From: Campylobacterota bacterium
GTDB taxonomy: Bacteria; Campylobacterota; Campylobacteria; Campylobacterales; Sulfurovaceae
DNA length: 6,988 bases
Direction of reading: 5' to 3'
NCBI GenBank assembly: GCA_003646525.1
Contig: QMKU01000069.1
Span: forward strand, 1-6,988
Shown here: positions 1 through 5,020 of the stretch, piece after piece
Layout of the letters: every line of letters begins with the position of its first letter
How positions within the stretch are numbered: the stretch's first letter is position 1
Notes under the pieces: model-generated
The model's database searches: none
What the model was told of the DNA's origin: nothing
What the model saw: the letters and a program-made list of their open reading frames with translations, nothing else
Translations under genes and position numbers: made by a program

Positions 1-1409
1 AATTTATCTACAAAGATGTACACACAAAAGAAGCTAAGTATGATAGAATACCAAGAGAAGTATTCTATCCATATGCGGCACTAGATGGTGTTGGTACATT
101 ACGTCTTGCATTGGATTTGTTTAATTTACTTCAAAAATTACATATGGTTGACACATTTTTTAGTGTGGATATGCCTTTCCTTAATGCCGTAGCAAGGAAT
201 GAGTTTCATGGTAGATATATAGACATAAAATGGTTAGGAGACACTGCACGAAGTCAATTACAACCACTTATACAACTTAATCAACACACAATTCGTACAA
301 TGGTTGGAAGACCTAAACTTAATGTAAACAGTACTAAACAAATGTCTGAATTGTTTCAAGCATTAAACTTCCCTAGATATAAAAAACAGATGGGTACTGC
401 AAGGCCAGTGTTGGAGAAGTTAGCTACATATGATTTAACTGATTCCCAGCGTAAGTTATTAGAGTTACTTACAGATTTTAGGTCAAATAAGAAGATACAA
501 ACAAGTTATGTAAATAATGTGTATGGCATGATAGATAAAGACTATTATGTTTATCCTGAGTATAACATAGCTGGCACTGTTGTGTACAGAACATCATGTA
601 AACGTCCAGCAATTCAAACAATACCCAAGACTGCTGCTGGTAGATTTATAAGACAATCATATGTAGCTAAAAAAGGATTTGCCTTTACACACATTGATGG
701 AGCAGCATCACAGCTTAGATTGGCTGGTGCATTAAGTCAAGATAGTGTCATGTTAGATGTGTTCAATAATCATGGAGACTTACATGATAAAACATTAAGT
801 GGTGTGTATGAATACTTACCACAATACTTAAAGGATGATGCAAGTTTAGCAAGAAGGATAGCAAAAAATACAAACTTCGGTTTGATTTTCTTACAAACTA
901 TATTTGGGTTACAAGCCAAGATGCCATATGTGCCTAAAGAAATTTCTGCACTATTACATCAAAGTTTCTATGACACATACCCAGAGTACATTAAGTGGGG
1001 TATGGGTATAGTTAATGATGCTAAACGAGATTTATTTGTTGATAATATCTTTGGATACAGACATACATTTCCAGCTATAACTTCAAGGTTATCTAACCAA
1101 GCTATCAATCATCCAATATCATCAGCAGAAGCATATATCTTTAATAAGAGTTATGCAGAATTAACTAATATGGGGTTTCATGTTGCATTGCATTTACATG
1201 ACGAATTAGCCGTATACCATCGTATAGAAGATTCTAAAATTGTGGCTGAAACAATGATGCGTACCATGTTGAATAATTACATGCTAGTTAATGAGCATAT
1301 ACCTATTCCTATGACATTTGCAGTGGATGGTAACACACGAACACGTTGGAAGTTGTTAGATAATGAAAAACCCTTACATAAATGGAATATGGATACAAAT
1401 GAATTATGA
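1..1409 (+). CDS. polA: Family A (Pol I-like) DNA polymerase, 5' end outside window
   Basis: The frame is open from base 3 to the TGA at 1407-1409, so the gene starts left of the window; the TTG at 111 is not the start. It should be the phage replicative polymerase. The first residues hold the end of a 3'-5' exonuclease domain: YAALDGVGTLRL (72-107) matches the ExoIII motif, with Tyr at 72 and the metal-binding Asp at 84. Polymerase motif A is DGAASQLRL (catalytic Asp at 696-698). Motif B is RRIAKNTNFGLIF (852-890). Motif C is HDE (1197-1205). Compared with E. coli Pol I, the position of Glu710 (ribose steric gate) is Gln (CAG, 711-713), Phe762 is kept (876-878), and Tyr766 is Phe (888-890). 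The family assignment is very secure; the residue equivalences rest on hand alignment. The end overlaps the next gene by ATGA. Confidence 0.96.
   Translation, partial: FIYKDVHTKEAKYDRIPREVFYPYAALDGVGTLRLALDLFNLLQKLHMVDTFFSVDMPFLNAVARNEFHGRYIDIKWLGDTARSQLQPLIQLNQHTIRTMVGRPKLNVNSTKQMSELFQALNFPRYKKQMGTARPVLEKLATYDLTDSQRKLLELLTDFRSNKKIQTSYVNNVYGMIDKDYYVYPEYNIAGTVVYRTSCKRPAIQTIPKTAAGRFIRQSYVAKKGFAFTHIDGAASQLRLAGALSQDSVMLDVFNNHGDLHDKTLSGVYEYLPQYLKDDASLARRIAKNTNFGLIFLQTIFGLQAKMPYVPKEISALLHQSFYDTYPEYIKWGMGIVNDAKRDLFVDNIFGYRHTFPAITSRLSNQAINHPISSAEAYIFNKSYAELTNMGFHVALHLHDELAVYHRIEDSKIVAETMMRTMLNNYMLVNEHIPIPMTFAVDGNTRTRWKLLDNEKPLHKWNMDTNEL
42..69. repeat. Perfect 10-bp inverted repeat inside the polymerase gene
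   Basis: GATAGAATAC (42-51) is the exact reverse complement of GTATTCTATC (60-69), with an 8-base loop. In the + transcript it would form a hairpin within the exonuclease-domain coding sequence. There is no T-tract after it, so it is not a terminator. Three longer hairpins of the same kind occur downstream in this arm. Its function is unknown. Confidence 0.6.
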
Positions 1410-1711
1410 TACTTGAAATTAGTGAAGAGTGCAATGTATTATTAAATGAAAGTGGTGCTACAGTTGAGCAGTTGTTGTTAATGTTCAACTCTATGCCACA
1501 CGACTACAGACATGCACTAGAATCACATCATTTTCTAGTGCATAACTTTACAGCCACAACTATGAACAGAAAAGCACGCATTGAATTACCTAATGGTATG
1601 TTAGTTATGTTCAATACTAACTTACCGTATGGTATTGAGATAGAAATGCTTGTTATGTTGATGTTACCAATATGGAGATTGCATAATGACAAACAAAATA
1701 GAAGAACGTAG
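1406..1711 (+). CDS. Hypothetical protein, 101 aa
   Basis: The ATG at 1406 overlaps the polymerase stop as ATGA, and there is no strong Shine-Dalgarno site, so translation is probably coupled to the polymerase. I do not recognise the family. The protein mixes an acidic N-terminus, a His-rich middle (ESHHFLVHNF, near residues 39-48) and a Met-rich hydrophobic stretch near residues 79-90, and ends with a charged tail (NDKQNRRT). It lacks the length of a convincing transmembrane helix. The last 26 bases overlap the next small gene. Position directly behind polA suggests an accessory early or replication gene, but that is context only. It contains a perfect 11-bp inverted repeat. Confidence 0.75.
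   Translation: MILEISEECNVLLNESGATVEQLLLMFNSMPHDYRHALESHHFLVHNFTATTMNRKARIELPNGMLVMFNTNLPYGIEIEMLVMLMLPIWRLHNDKQNRRT
1512..1543. repeat. Perfect 11-bp inverted repeat inside the 101-aa gene
   Basis: ATGCACTAGAA (1512-1522) pairs exactly with TTCTAGTGCAT (1533-1543) across a 10-base loop. The + transcript would form a stable hairpin in mid-gene. No T-run follows, so intrinsic termination is unlikely. It may be an RNA processing or stability element, or a protein-binding palindrome. Confidence 0.65.
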
Positions 1712-1823
1712 GAAGCTGTACAGATTTTGGGGTTGTATAGTTATGCTTACATTAGTCATAGGTGGTTGTGTTGTAGGTGCTGTTGGTATGTCGATATTTA
1801 TCAATCTATTTGGAAGTTTATAA
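1686..1823 (+). CDS. Small single-pass membrane protein, 45 aa
   Basis: The frame starts at ATG 1686, eight bases after a GGAG site (1674-1677) that lies inside the previous gene. The first 13 residues are charged and basic (IEERRKLYR). About 27 hydrophobic residues follow (WGCIVMLTLVIGGCVVGAVG, then MSIFINL), and the protein ends almost at once. This pattern fits one transmembrane helix with the basic end in the cytoplasm. Two Cys residues fall within the segment. A lipoprotein signal is not convincing, because the small-residue/Cys site is embedded in the helix and little would follow cleavage. The role is unknown: a holin-like or host-membrane-modifying peptide is possible but not shown. 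It sits in the early arm, away from the peptidase gene. Confidence 0.72.
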   Translation: MTNKIEERRKLYRFWGCIVMLTLVIGGCVVGAVGMSIFINLFGSL

Positions 1824-1835
1824 AGGAGCAATAAC

Positions 1836-1901
1836 ATGGAAGAAGAAGATGTATGGGATACTGGTGAGGATGTAAACGAGGGTATGTATGACACAGAATA
1901 A
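1836..1901 (+). CDS. Acidic micropeptide, 21 aa
   Basis: A strong AAAGGAG site (starting at the stop of the preceding gene, 1822-1828) precedes ATG 1836 by seven bases, and the frame stops at TAA 1899-1901. The peptide (starting MEEEDVWDTGEDV) has nine Asp or Glu residues and no Lys or Arg. No family is recognised. The excellent ribosome binding site is the main evidence that it is translated. It overlaps the next gene by 14 bases. It could be a DNA-mimic or binding peptide, or simply a leader that delivers ribosomes to the next start; neither can be decided here. Confidence 0.55.
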   Translation: MEEEDVWDTGEDVNEGMYDTE

Positions 1902-2061
1902 TACAATATATCACGATAGTCACTTAATACAAGAACAACGTAGTAATATGTTATACGTTGTTCTTGATGGCGAACTACATCAAATAAGTGTAGAAAACTT
2001 AGATTTGATTTTGATGGAAGAGCAAGAAAAGGAGAGTAAGAATGACAACAATAACAGCTAA
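1888..2061 (+). CDS. Hypothetical protein, 57 aa
   Basis: ATG 1888 follows GAGGG (1878-1882) by five bases, inside the preceding micropeptide gene; the stop is TAA 2059-2061. The sequence has a beta-like core (MLYVVLDGELHQISVENLDL) and an acidic, Asn-rich tail whose last residues are translated from the same DNA as the start of the next gene (20-base overlap). No known family is recognised. A perfect 13-bp inverted repeat sits in the middle of the coding sequence, so its residues 15-27 are constrained by a DNA or RNA structure as well as by the protein. Confidence 0.68.
   Translation: MTQNNTIYHDSHLIQEQRSNMLYVVLDGELHQISVENLDLILMEEQEKESKNDNNNS
1930..1966. repeat. Perfect 13-bp inverted repeat inside the 57-aa gene
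   Basis: CAAGAACAACGTA (1930-1942) pairs exactly with TACGTTGTTCTTG (1954-1966). After a bulged G1943, three further pairs form (TAA 1944-1946 with TTA 1951-1953), leaving a four-base loop. The downstream bases (ATGGCG) are not a T-tract, so this is not an intrinsic terminator. It matches the rho-independent terminator at 3127 in stem length but lies inside a gene. An RNase III-type processing site is one possibility. Confidence 0.75.
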
Positions 2062-2317
2062 GATAAAGAGGAAACAAGAATACTCTATAGATTTAACACT
2101 AAGGACTCAATCTAATGATAAGTCTATAGTTGAGTACACTATAGACTTCTTTGGTGTTGGATTTAAGGAAGGCAGAAAGGAATGGGCATTAGTACCATGC
2201 ACATATGCAGGTCTTCTTGATGAGTTGGCTAAGTTAGAGCAATATATAAGAGACAACTCGAAAAGTAAGTTATTTATGAGTACATTACAAATATATCCAA
2301 CTGCGGGTGTCCAATGA
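2042..2317 (+). CDS. Hypothetical protein, 91 aa
   Basis: ATG 2042 follows a good AAGGAGAG site seven to eight bases upstream, within the end of the previous gene. The protein starts with a basic patch (KIKRKQEY) and alternates short hydrophobic strands with charged segments (YTIDFFGVGF, EWALVPCTYAGLLDELAKLEQ), suggesting a small alpha/beta protein with a helix near residues 57-70. The family is not recognised. It ends as CAATGA, overlapping the next ATG by four bases. An 11-bp perfect inverted repeat lies in its first third. A long open frame on the opposite strand here is a shadow with no ribosome binding site. Confidence 0.78.
   Translation: MTTITAKIKRKQEYSIDLTLRTQSNDKSIVEYTIDFFGVGFKEGRKEWALVPCTYAGLLDELAKLEQYIRDNSKSKLFMSTLQIYPTAGVQ
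2120..2148. repeat. Perfect 11-bp inverted repeat inside the 91-aa gene
   Basis: AAGTCTATAGT (2120-2130) pairs exactly with ACTATAGACTT (2138-2148) around a seven-base loop. A third copy of the core TCTATAGA occurs just upstream at 2084-2091, where it is itself a palindrome. There is no T-run after it. It may be an RNA hairpin in the early transcript or a binding site. Confidence 0.68.
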
Positions 2318-2628
2318 TATGTAATGTTTATGTTGAACGACTTGGAATAAAGGATACAATCAATAGTCATACTGGAGATGGTGTACTAATAGCAACAACA
2401 TCTGGTAAAACAATTGTACTACATCACGATGCTTATGTAATGACACAAACTGGTATGATGCGTAAAGTATCTACATTAGTTCCCAAAGTGTCTTTGATGA
2501 ATGTAGGTAGAGTTAGGTCATTAAAGATTGTGGGAGGACGGCATATGATGTATAAAATTAAGCATGAGACAACTAATGTGAACGGTTTTGTTTGTGCTTT
2601 GTGGCGTAGAGAGGCATATGATGCTTAG
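2314..2628 (+). CDS. Hypothetical protein, 104 aa
   Basis: The ATG overlaps the preceding stop as ATGA and has only a weak upstream GCGGG, so coupled translation is likely. The sequence is rich in short Val/Ile/Thr strands (TGDGVLIATTSGKTIVLHHDAYV) separated by Gly and Asn turns, which suggests a small all-beta fold. The C-terminal part is basic (GGRHMMYKIKHE, then RREAYDA). I do not recognise a family, and no catalytic motif is visible. The end overlaps the next gene by eight bases from ATG 2621. It belongs to the same early operon as its neighbours. Confidence 0.75.
   Translation: MICNVYVERLGIKDTINSHTGDGVLIATTSGKTIVLHHDAYVMTQTGMMRKVSTLVPKVSLMNVGRVRSLKIVGGRHMMYKIKHETTNVNGFVCALWRREAYDA
2609..2614 (+). 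promoter_or_regulatory. Ribosome binding site GAGAGG that fixes the start at ATG 2621
   Basis: GAGAGG at 2609-2614 lies six bases before ATG 2621, a normal spacing. It is three bases before the adjacent ATG 2618, which is too close. The frame is open upstream to a TTG at 2588, but that codon has no ribosome binding site. Confidence 0.6.
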
Positions 2629-2851
2629 TATGAATGACAGAGTAGCAACTATTGTTTCGCGTTGTATAAATAAATATGACTTAACAGATAATCAGTTGAT
2701 GAATCTATTAGATTATGGTGGTAGAGTGGTAATAGATAATTCTAATAAAGTTAATCGGATACACTTTATTGCGACTGTAAGAGATATTAACACAGCACCA
2801 TATATCACAATATCATTGCCACTGTCGGAGATTGAATCATATGTTACTTAA
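2621..2851 (+). CDS. Hypothetical protein, 76 aa
   Basis: I place the start at ATG 2621 (MLSMNDRVATIVS...) because GAGAGG lies six bases upstream; ATG 2618 and ATG 2630 are in the same frame and cannot be excluded. The protein has a likely N-terminal helix containing ISRCI-like hydrophobics (VATIVSRCINKYDL), then LTDNQLMNLLDYGG, then a beta-rich C-terminal half (RIHFIATVRDI, YITISLPLSEIE). The family is unknown. The stop TAA (2849-2851) overlaps an ATG as TAATG, which could feed ribosomes into the tiny frames beyond. No promoter or terminator separates it from its neighbours. Confidence 0.72.
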   Translation: MLSMNDRVATIVSRCINKYDLTDNQLMNLLDYGGRVVIDNSNKVNRIHFIATVRDINTAPYITISLPLSEIESYVT

Positions 2852-2894
2852 TGCTACACAACAATCAATAGATGCGTTTAACAATAGCGTTTAG
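2841..2894 (+). CDS. Possible 17-aa micropeptide
   Basis: The frame MLLNATQQSIDAFNNSV starts at ATG 2841, ten bases after GGAG (2827-2830), inside the end of the 76-aa gene. It is too short for any homology argument and competes with the 28-aa frame that overlaps its second half. I list it because the gap between the 76-aa and 50-aa genes is otherwise unexplained and because this phage packs many tiny genes with similar overlaps. Confidence 0.28.
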   Translation: MLLNATQQSIDAFNNSV

Positions 2895-2958
2895 CACATT
2901 AGAACATCTTGACGGTACTGTTGAAACAATCGTAGTATTAAATAGTTTGAAAGACTGA
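2872..2958 (+). CDS. Possible 28-aa small protein
   Basis: The frame runs from ATG 2872 to TGA 2956-2958 and encodes MRLTIAFSTLEHLDGTVETI plus eight residues, with alternating hydrophobics like one or two short strands. There is no Shine-Dalgarno site. However, a six-codon frame starts at the TAATG of the 76-aa gene (2851) and stops at TAG just before this ATG (2869-2871), so reinitiating ribosomes could reach it. Its stop overlaps the ribosome binding site of the next gene, the usual pattern for adjacent genes here. Function unknown. Confidence 0.4.
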   Translation: MRLTIAFSTLEHLDGTVETIVVLNSLKD

Positions 2959-2967
2959 GGAGACATT

Positions 2968-3120
2968 ATGAGTAAAAGTAAAATGAAATTAACAAAAGAA
3001 GAAAGTATAGAACTTATGCAACCAACACAACATAAACGTAAACGTAAGTTTAGTAACCACGTTGCAAAGAAAGTTAAGTTAAGTAAGAGAAAGGCAAAGA
3101 AAAAGAGAACACGCAGATAA
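2968..3120 (+). CDS. Very basic Lys/Arg-rich protein, 50 aa
   Basis: ATG 2968 follows a strong GAGGAG site by six to seven bases, and the stop is TAA 3118-3120, just before the terminator. About 24 of 50 residues are Lys or Arg, clustered in QHKRKRKF, AKKVKLSKRK and AKKKRTRR, with only a short neutral to acidic segment near residues 11-19 (EESIELMQP). Such composition fits a nucleic-acid-binding protein: a nucleoid-like, DNA-condensing or RNA-binding factor. It could also resemble a small ribosomal protein by composition alone. I do not recognise a family. It is the last gene of the + strand operon, so it could be made in large amounts from an RNA whose 3' end is protected by the terminator hairpin. 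Confidence 0.75.
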   Translation: MSKSKMKLTKEESIELMQPTQHKRKRKFSNHVAKKVKLSKRKAKKKRTRR

Positions 3121-3126
3121 ACAAAG

Positions 3127-3166
3127 GGCTACAGTGTAAATTAAAACTTACACTGTAGCCTTTTTT
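3127..3166 (+). terminator. Intrinsic terminator between convergent gene blocks
   Basis: GGCTACAGTGTAA (3127-3139) pairs perfectly with TTACACTGTAGCC (3148-3160), giving a 13-bp stem with an eight-base loop followed by TTTTTT (3161-3166). It lies seven bases after the last + strand stop. On the - strand the same hairpin is followed only by CTTTGTTTAT, a poor U-tract, so termination of the late block from the other side would be weaker. It separates the + strand early arm from the - strand late arm. Confidence 0.93.
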
Positions 3167-3174
3167 GCGTTTAC

Positions 3175-3288
3175 CTACTTGTTACGTTCGTCATACTTAC
3201 GCACAACCCAAGCAAAGAACTGTGCTAAGTCCACAAATACTCTTACACTTACAGCAATCATAAGAGCTATACTTATGTCTTTATCCAT
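3175..3288 (-). CDS. Small hydrophobic protein, 37 aa (holin-like candidate)
   Basis: The start ATG (3288-3286) shares its A with the TAA stop of the peptidase gene (TAATG). GGAG (3298-3295) lies about six bases before it, so translation is both coupled and independently primed. The peptide MDKDISIALMIAVSVRVFVD is hydrophobic from about residue 5 to 30 (ISIALMIAVSV, LAQFFAWVV) and then charged (RKYDERNK). An Arg and an Asp interrupt the hydrophobic stretch, so it may be a short transmembrane helix or an amphipathic helix. Genes of this size and pattern next to a wall hydrolase are often lysis helpers such as holins or spanin-like proteins. That reading rests on context, and no family is recognised. 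It is the last gene before the terminator. Confidence 0.7.
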   Translation of the reverse strand: MDKDISIALMIAVSVRVFVDLAQFFAWVVRKYDERNK

Positions 3289-4736
3289 TACAATCTCCAT
3301 TCTTGCGGAATACAATACCAGTCCTTAATGTTATCAGGGCGTTGTCCTACTCCATGTATCTCAGACACTCTTGCTTGTTTACCACTACTGTCTTCACCCC
3401 AACCAGTAAGCCCTAACCCATCTGTGAAATAGTAGACTTCAATAGGTGGAGTGTTTACATTACTTGTCTTACGCCAACTTACAGCAATCGTTCTTCCTAA
3501 CACAATACCATTAAAGCCATCAAATGTATCATACACAGCATCTAATGTTAAGTAGTCTGTAGTAGCTTGTGTTGATTGTGTTACACCACAATTAGTCTTA
3601 TTGTATGACGTTACATTAGGTGTGCTAGTAAACGTCTCACCCACACGCATGTAACGAGCCATCCAGTTTACAAGTAACTCACCATTGTCCTGTGTTAATA
3701 CATAATAATCATGCTCATTAGGTGACGTATCAATACCACGTTGTATATGATTATCTGTCACTTTGAGTTGTTCAAATAAGGTGTTCTTGGTGATGTACGA
3801 TACATCACCACTCATCTGTAACTGTAACCGCTCTTGCCCTTGTGATGCACCATCAATCTTAGTCTGTAATTCAAACAATTGACTGTTACCTATTGTAGTA
3901 AAATATGGGGCTAAGTCTATTGTATTGCCTGTAGGTGGCGTAGGTTCTATTTCTTCGTCTTTGTAATCATAGATAAGAACCTCATGGATATGGTCATAGA
4001 TAGTGTCTACCTGATACTTAACAGTTGCTTCATATGGGTAAGGGTCTGCAATAATCAAATTATCATTTATATCGTAACCAATAATCAATACCCAATGTTG
4101 TGTGTAGTTTGCACTAGAGTCTAAGTCTACACGGGCTGGTACAGGTACATTCTTACTTATCTGTGCCTTAACCCAATTAACTATATCAGTAGTGTACCAA
4201 CCTTGATAACTTACTTCATTAGGAAAACAAGTGCGTAATGCCGCAGGTTGCACATATACACCAGACATAGCACCACAATGTACCATCCTATCATTAAACT
4301 CTTGTGGATTATCTGTACATAATCCCATATACTGTGCCATTGATGTGTACACAGTTCCTAAGCAACCCCAGTTACCTATAGTTTTACTAGGAATACTGCC
4401 ATCACCTAATGGGTAATCAGCCCACTGTGGATTAGTTTGTGAATAGTTTGGTATTAAGTTAAGTAATTGACCTTCAAAATCTGGAGTTAAGTCTAACTCT
4501 ACCCAATCAATACCTTGTTTGTCTAACTCTTCTATAGTTTGTTGTTGTGATAAGTCTTGTGGATTAACAATCTCAACGTAACTACGTTCATTACCCATAG
4601 GGTTCTTCATTAGACGTAGGGTGTCATCTAATGAGTATGATAATGTTCTCTTATAAGTGTTAGCATATTCCACATAAACCTGTGCCAACTCATTACCAGC
4701 CTCTTGTGGTAGTTTTGTGACTATAATTGTGTACAT
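3288..4736 (-). CDS. C39-like cysteine peptidase, cell-wall hydrolase candidate, 482 aa
   Basis: Start ATG 4736 is chosen because GGAGAG (4746-4741) lies just before it; the frame is open to a TTG at 4757 without a site. Residues 1-83 are a small domain paralogous to the C-terminus of the 275-aa protein upstream. Residues about 95-260 match the Peptidase_C39_2 pattern: NYSQTNPQWADYPLG, TIGNWGCLGT with the likely nucleophile Cys125, HWVLIIGYD with His214, and ADPY with Asp231. A Pro-rich linker (EEIEPTPPTG) leads to a C-terminal domain of about 210 residues, with GETFTSTPNVT, YYFTDGLGLTGWG and SEIHG, which I cannot name; binding to wall or glycan is a guess. No signal peptide is seen. In phages such proteins act as endolysins or virion-associated peptidoglycan hydrolases. 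The link to the tail-like gene upstream slightly favours a virion role, and the coupled 37-aa hydrophobic gene favours lysis. Confidence 0.85.
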   Translation of the reverse strand: MYTIIVTKLPQEAGNELAQVYVEYANTYKRTLSYSLDDTLRLMKNPMGNERSYVEIVNPQDLSQQQTIEELDKQGIDWVELDLTPDFEGQLLNLIPNYSQTNPQWADYPLGDGSIPSKTIGNWGCLGTVYTSMAQYMGLCTDNPQEFNDRMVHCGAMSGVYVQPAALRTCFPNEVSYQGWYTTDIVNWVKAQISKNVPVPARVDLDSSANYTQHWVLIIGYDINDNLIIADPYPYEATVKYQVDTIYDHIHEVLIYDYKDEEIEPTPPTGNTIDLAPYFTTIGNSQLFELQTKIDGASQGQERLQLQMSGDVSYITKNTLFEQLKVTDNHIQRGIDTSPNEHDYYVLTQDNGELLVNWMARYMRVGETFTSTPNVTSYNKTNCGVTQSTQATTDYLTLDAVYDTFDGFNGIVLGRTIAVSWRKTSNVNTPPIEVYYFTDGLGLTGWGEDSSGKQARVSEIHGVGQRPDNIKDWYCIPQEWRL

Positions 4737-4740
4737 TTTG

Positions 4741-4746
4741 CTCTCC
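4741..4746 (-). promoter_or_regulatory. Ribosome binding site GGAGAG for the peptidase gene
   Basis: On the - strand GGAGAG (4746-4741) precedes ATG 4736 by four bases, or six counted from GGAG. The alternative in-frame ATG at 4748 overlaps this site and the TTG at 4757 lies upstream of it, so both would lack a ribosome binding site. Confidence 0.75.
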
Positions 4747-4779
4747 ATACGCCACAAATGGGCATATTTTGTCTTCTGT

Positions 4780-4914
4780 GTGCCGCTCTAAGGTTTTATA
4801 GGTGTTATAGGGTAGCTATACAAATAATAACCACTAGGAAGCCTCTCAAGAAGCGTCACACTGATTATTTTAGCGTAGGTATGTTATAGTACCTATAAAA
4901 CCTTAGAACGTCGC
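4780..4914. other. Long imperfect hairpin, possible structured RNA or regulatory element
   Basis: TCTAAGGTTTTATAGGT (4787-4803) is the exact reverse complement of 4891-4907. The pairing continues inward (4804-4810 with 4884-4890) and outward (4780-4786 with 4908-4914) with wobbles and a few mismatches, about 31 positions in all. Further in, GCTA (4815-4818) pairs with TAGC (4871-4874), and AAATAAT (4822-4828) pairs with ATTATTT (4864-4870), leaving a three-base bulge and an apical region of about 35 bases. Four non-Watson-Crick positions are G-U in a + strand RNA but A-C in a - strand RNA, against one the other way, which weakly favours a + strand RNA. No gene of convincing size fits here. 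It could instead be an operator, replication origin or element end. Confidence 0.55.
4795..4823 (-). promoter_or_regulatory. Candidate sigma70-type promoter for the peptidase gene
   Basis: On the - strand TTGTAT (4823-4818) and TATAAA (4800-4795) are separated by exactly 17 bases. Transcription would start near 4788 and give a leader of about 50 bases before ATG 4736. The -10 element sits inside one arm of the 17-bp inverted repeat. The match is decent (TTGtat, TATAaA), but AT-rich DNA yields such matches by chance, so it is tentative. Confidence 0.4.
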
Positions 4915-4936
4915 TATGTTTTGAAATTTTGCCCTT

Positions 4937-5020
4937 TTAAGGGAGTAGGAACGGTAGGCGAGCAATTAAACCTACCTATCTTTGCATAGTGGCGACCACA
5001 CAAAGACCCTACTCCCTTAA
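4937..5020. other. Three-way-junction structure in the intergenic region
   Basis: TTAAGGGAGTAGG (4937-4949) pairs perfectly with CCTACTCCCTTAA (5008-5020), 13 bp. Inside this closing stem are two further hairpins: GGTAGG (4953-4958) with CCTACC (4971-4976), and TCTTTG (4979-4984) with CAAAGA (5001-5006). The second is capped by GTGG (4989-4992) with CCAC (4996-4999). Junction strands are only 3, 2 and 1 bases, so this is a compact three-way junction rather than a simple terminator. It begins five bases beyond the stop of the 275-aa gene on the - strand and lacks a following U-tract on either strand. It could be a 3' stabilising or processing element of the - strand mRNA, an independent RNA, or a DNA cruciform site. 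Confidence 0.6.

Noticed and set aside
111..1409. Reading the polymerase as starting at TTG 111
   Set aside because: The frame stays open to base 3, and the upstream residues match the ExoIII motif of family A polymerases, so the gene is cut by the window edge.
1664..2077. Open frame of 137 codons on the - strand
   Set aside because: It lies opposite several + strand genes with good ribosome binding sites, has low-complexity Ser/Tyr/Leu/Pro content, and has no ribosome binding site of its own.
2107..2370. Open frame of 87 codons on the - strand
   Set aside because: It is antisense to two coupled + strand genes and has no recognisable site or motif.
4231..4416. Open frame on the + strand inside the peptidase gene
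   Set aside because: It is antisense to the catalytic Cys region of a recognisable peptidase, so it is a shadow.
4722..4727. Perfect TATAAT on the + strand as promoter for a + strand RNA
   Set aside because: No acceptable -35 element lies 16-18 bases upstream, and the site is within coding sequence; AT-rich DNA gives such hits by chance.
4780..5020. Hammerhead-type ribozyme, group I intron or tRNA-like element
   Set aside because: I found no CUGANGA/GAAA hammerhead core, no clear group I core and no tRNA T-loop or anticodon-arm pattern. An analogue of a phage packaging RNA was also considered, but nothing beyond the three-way shape supports it.
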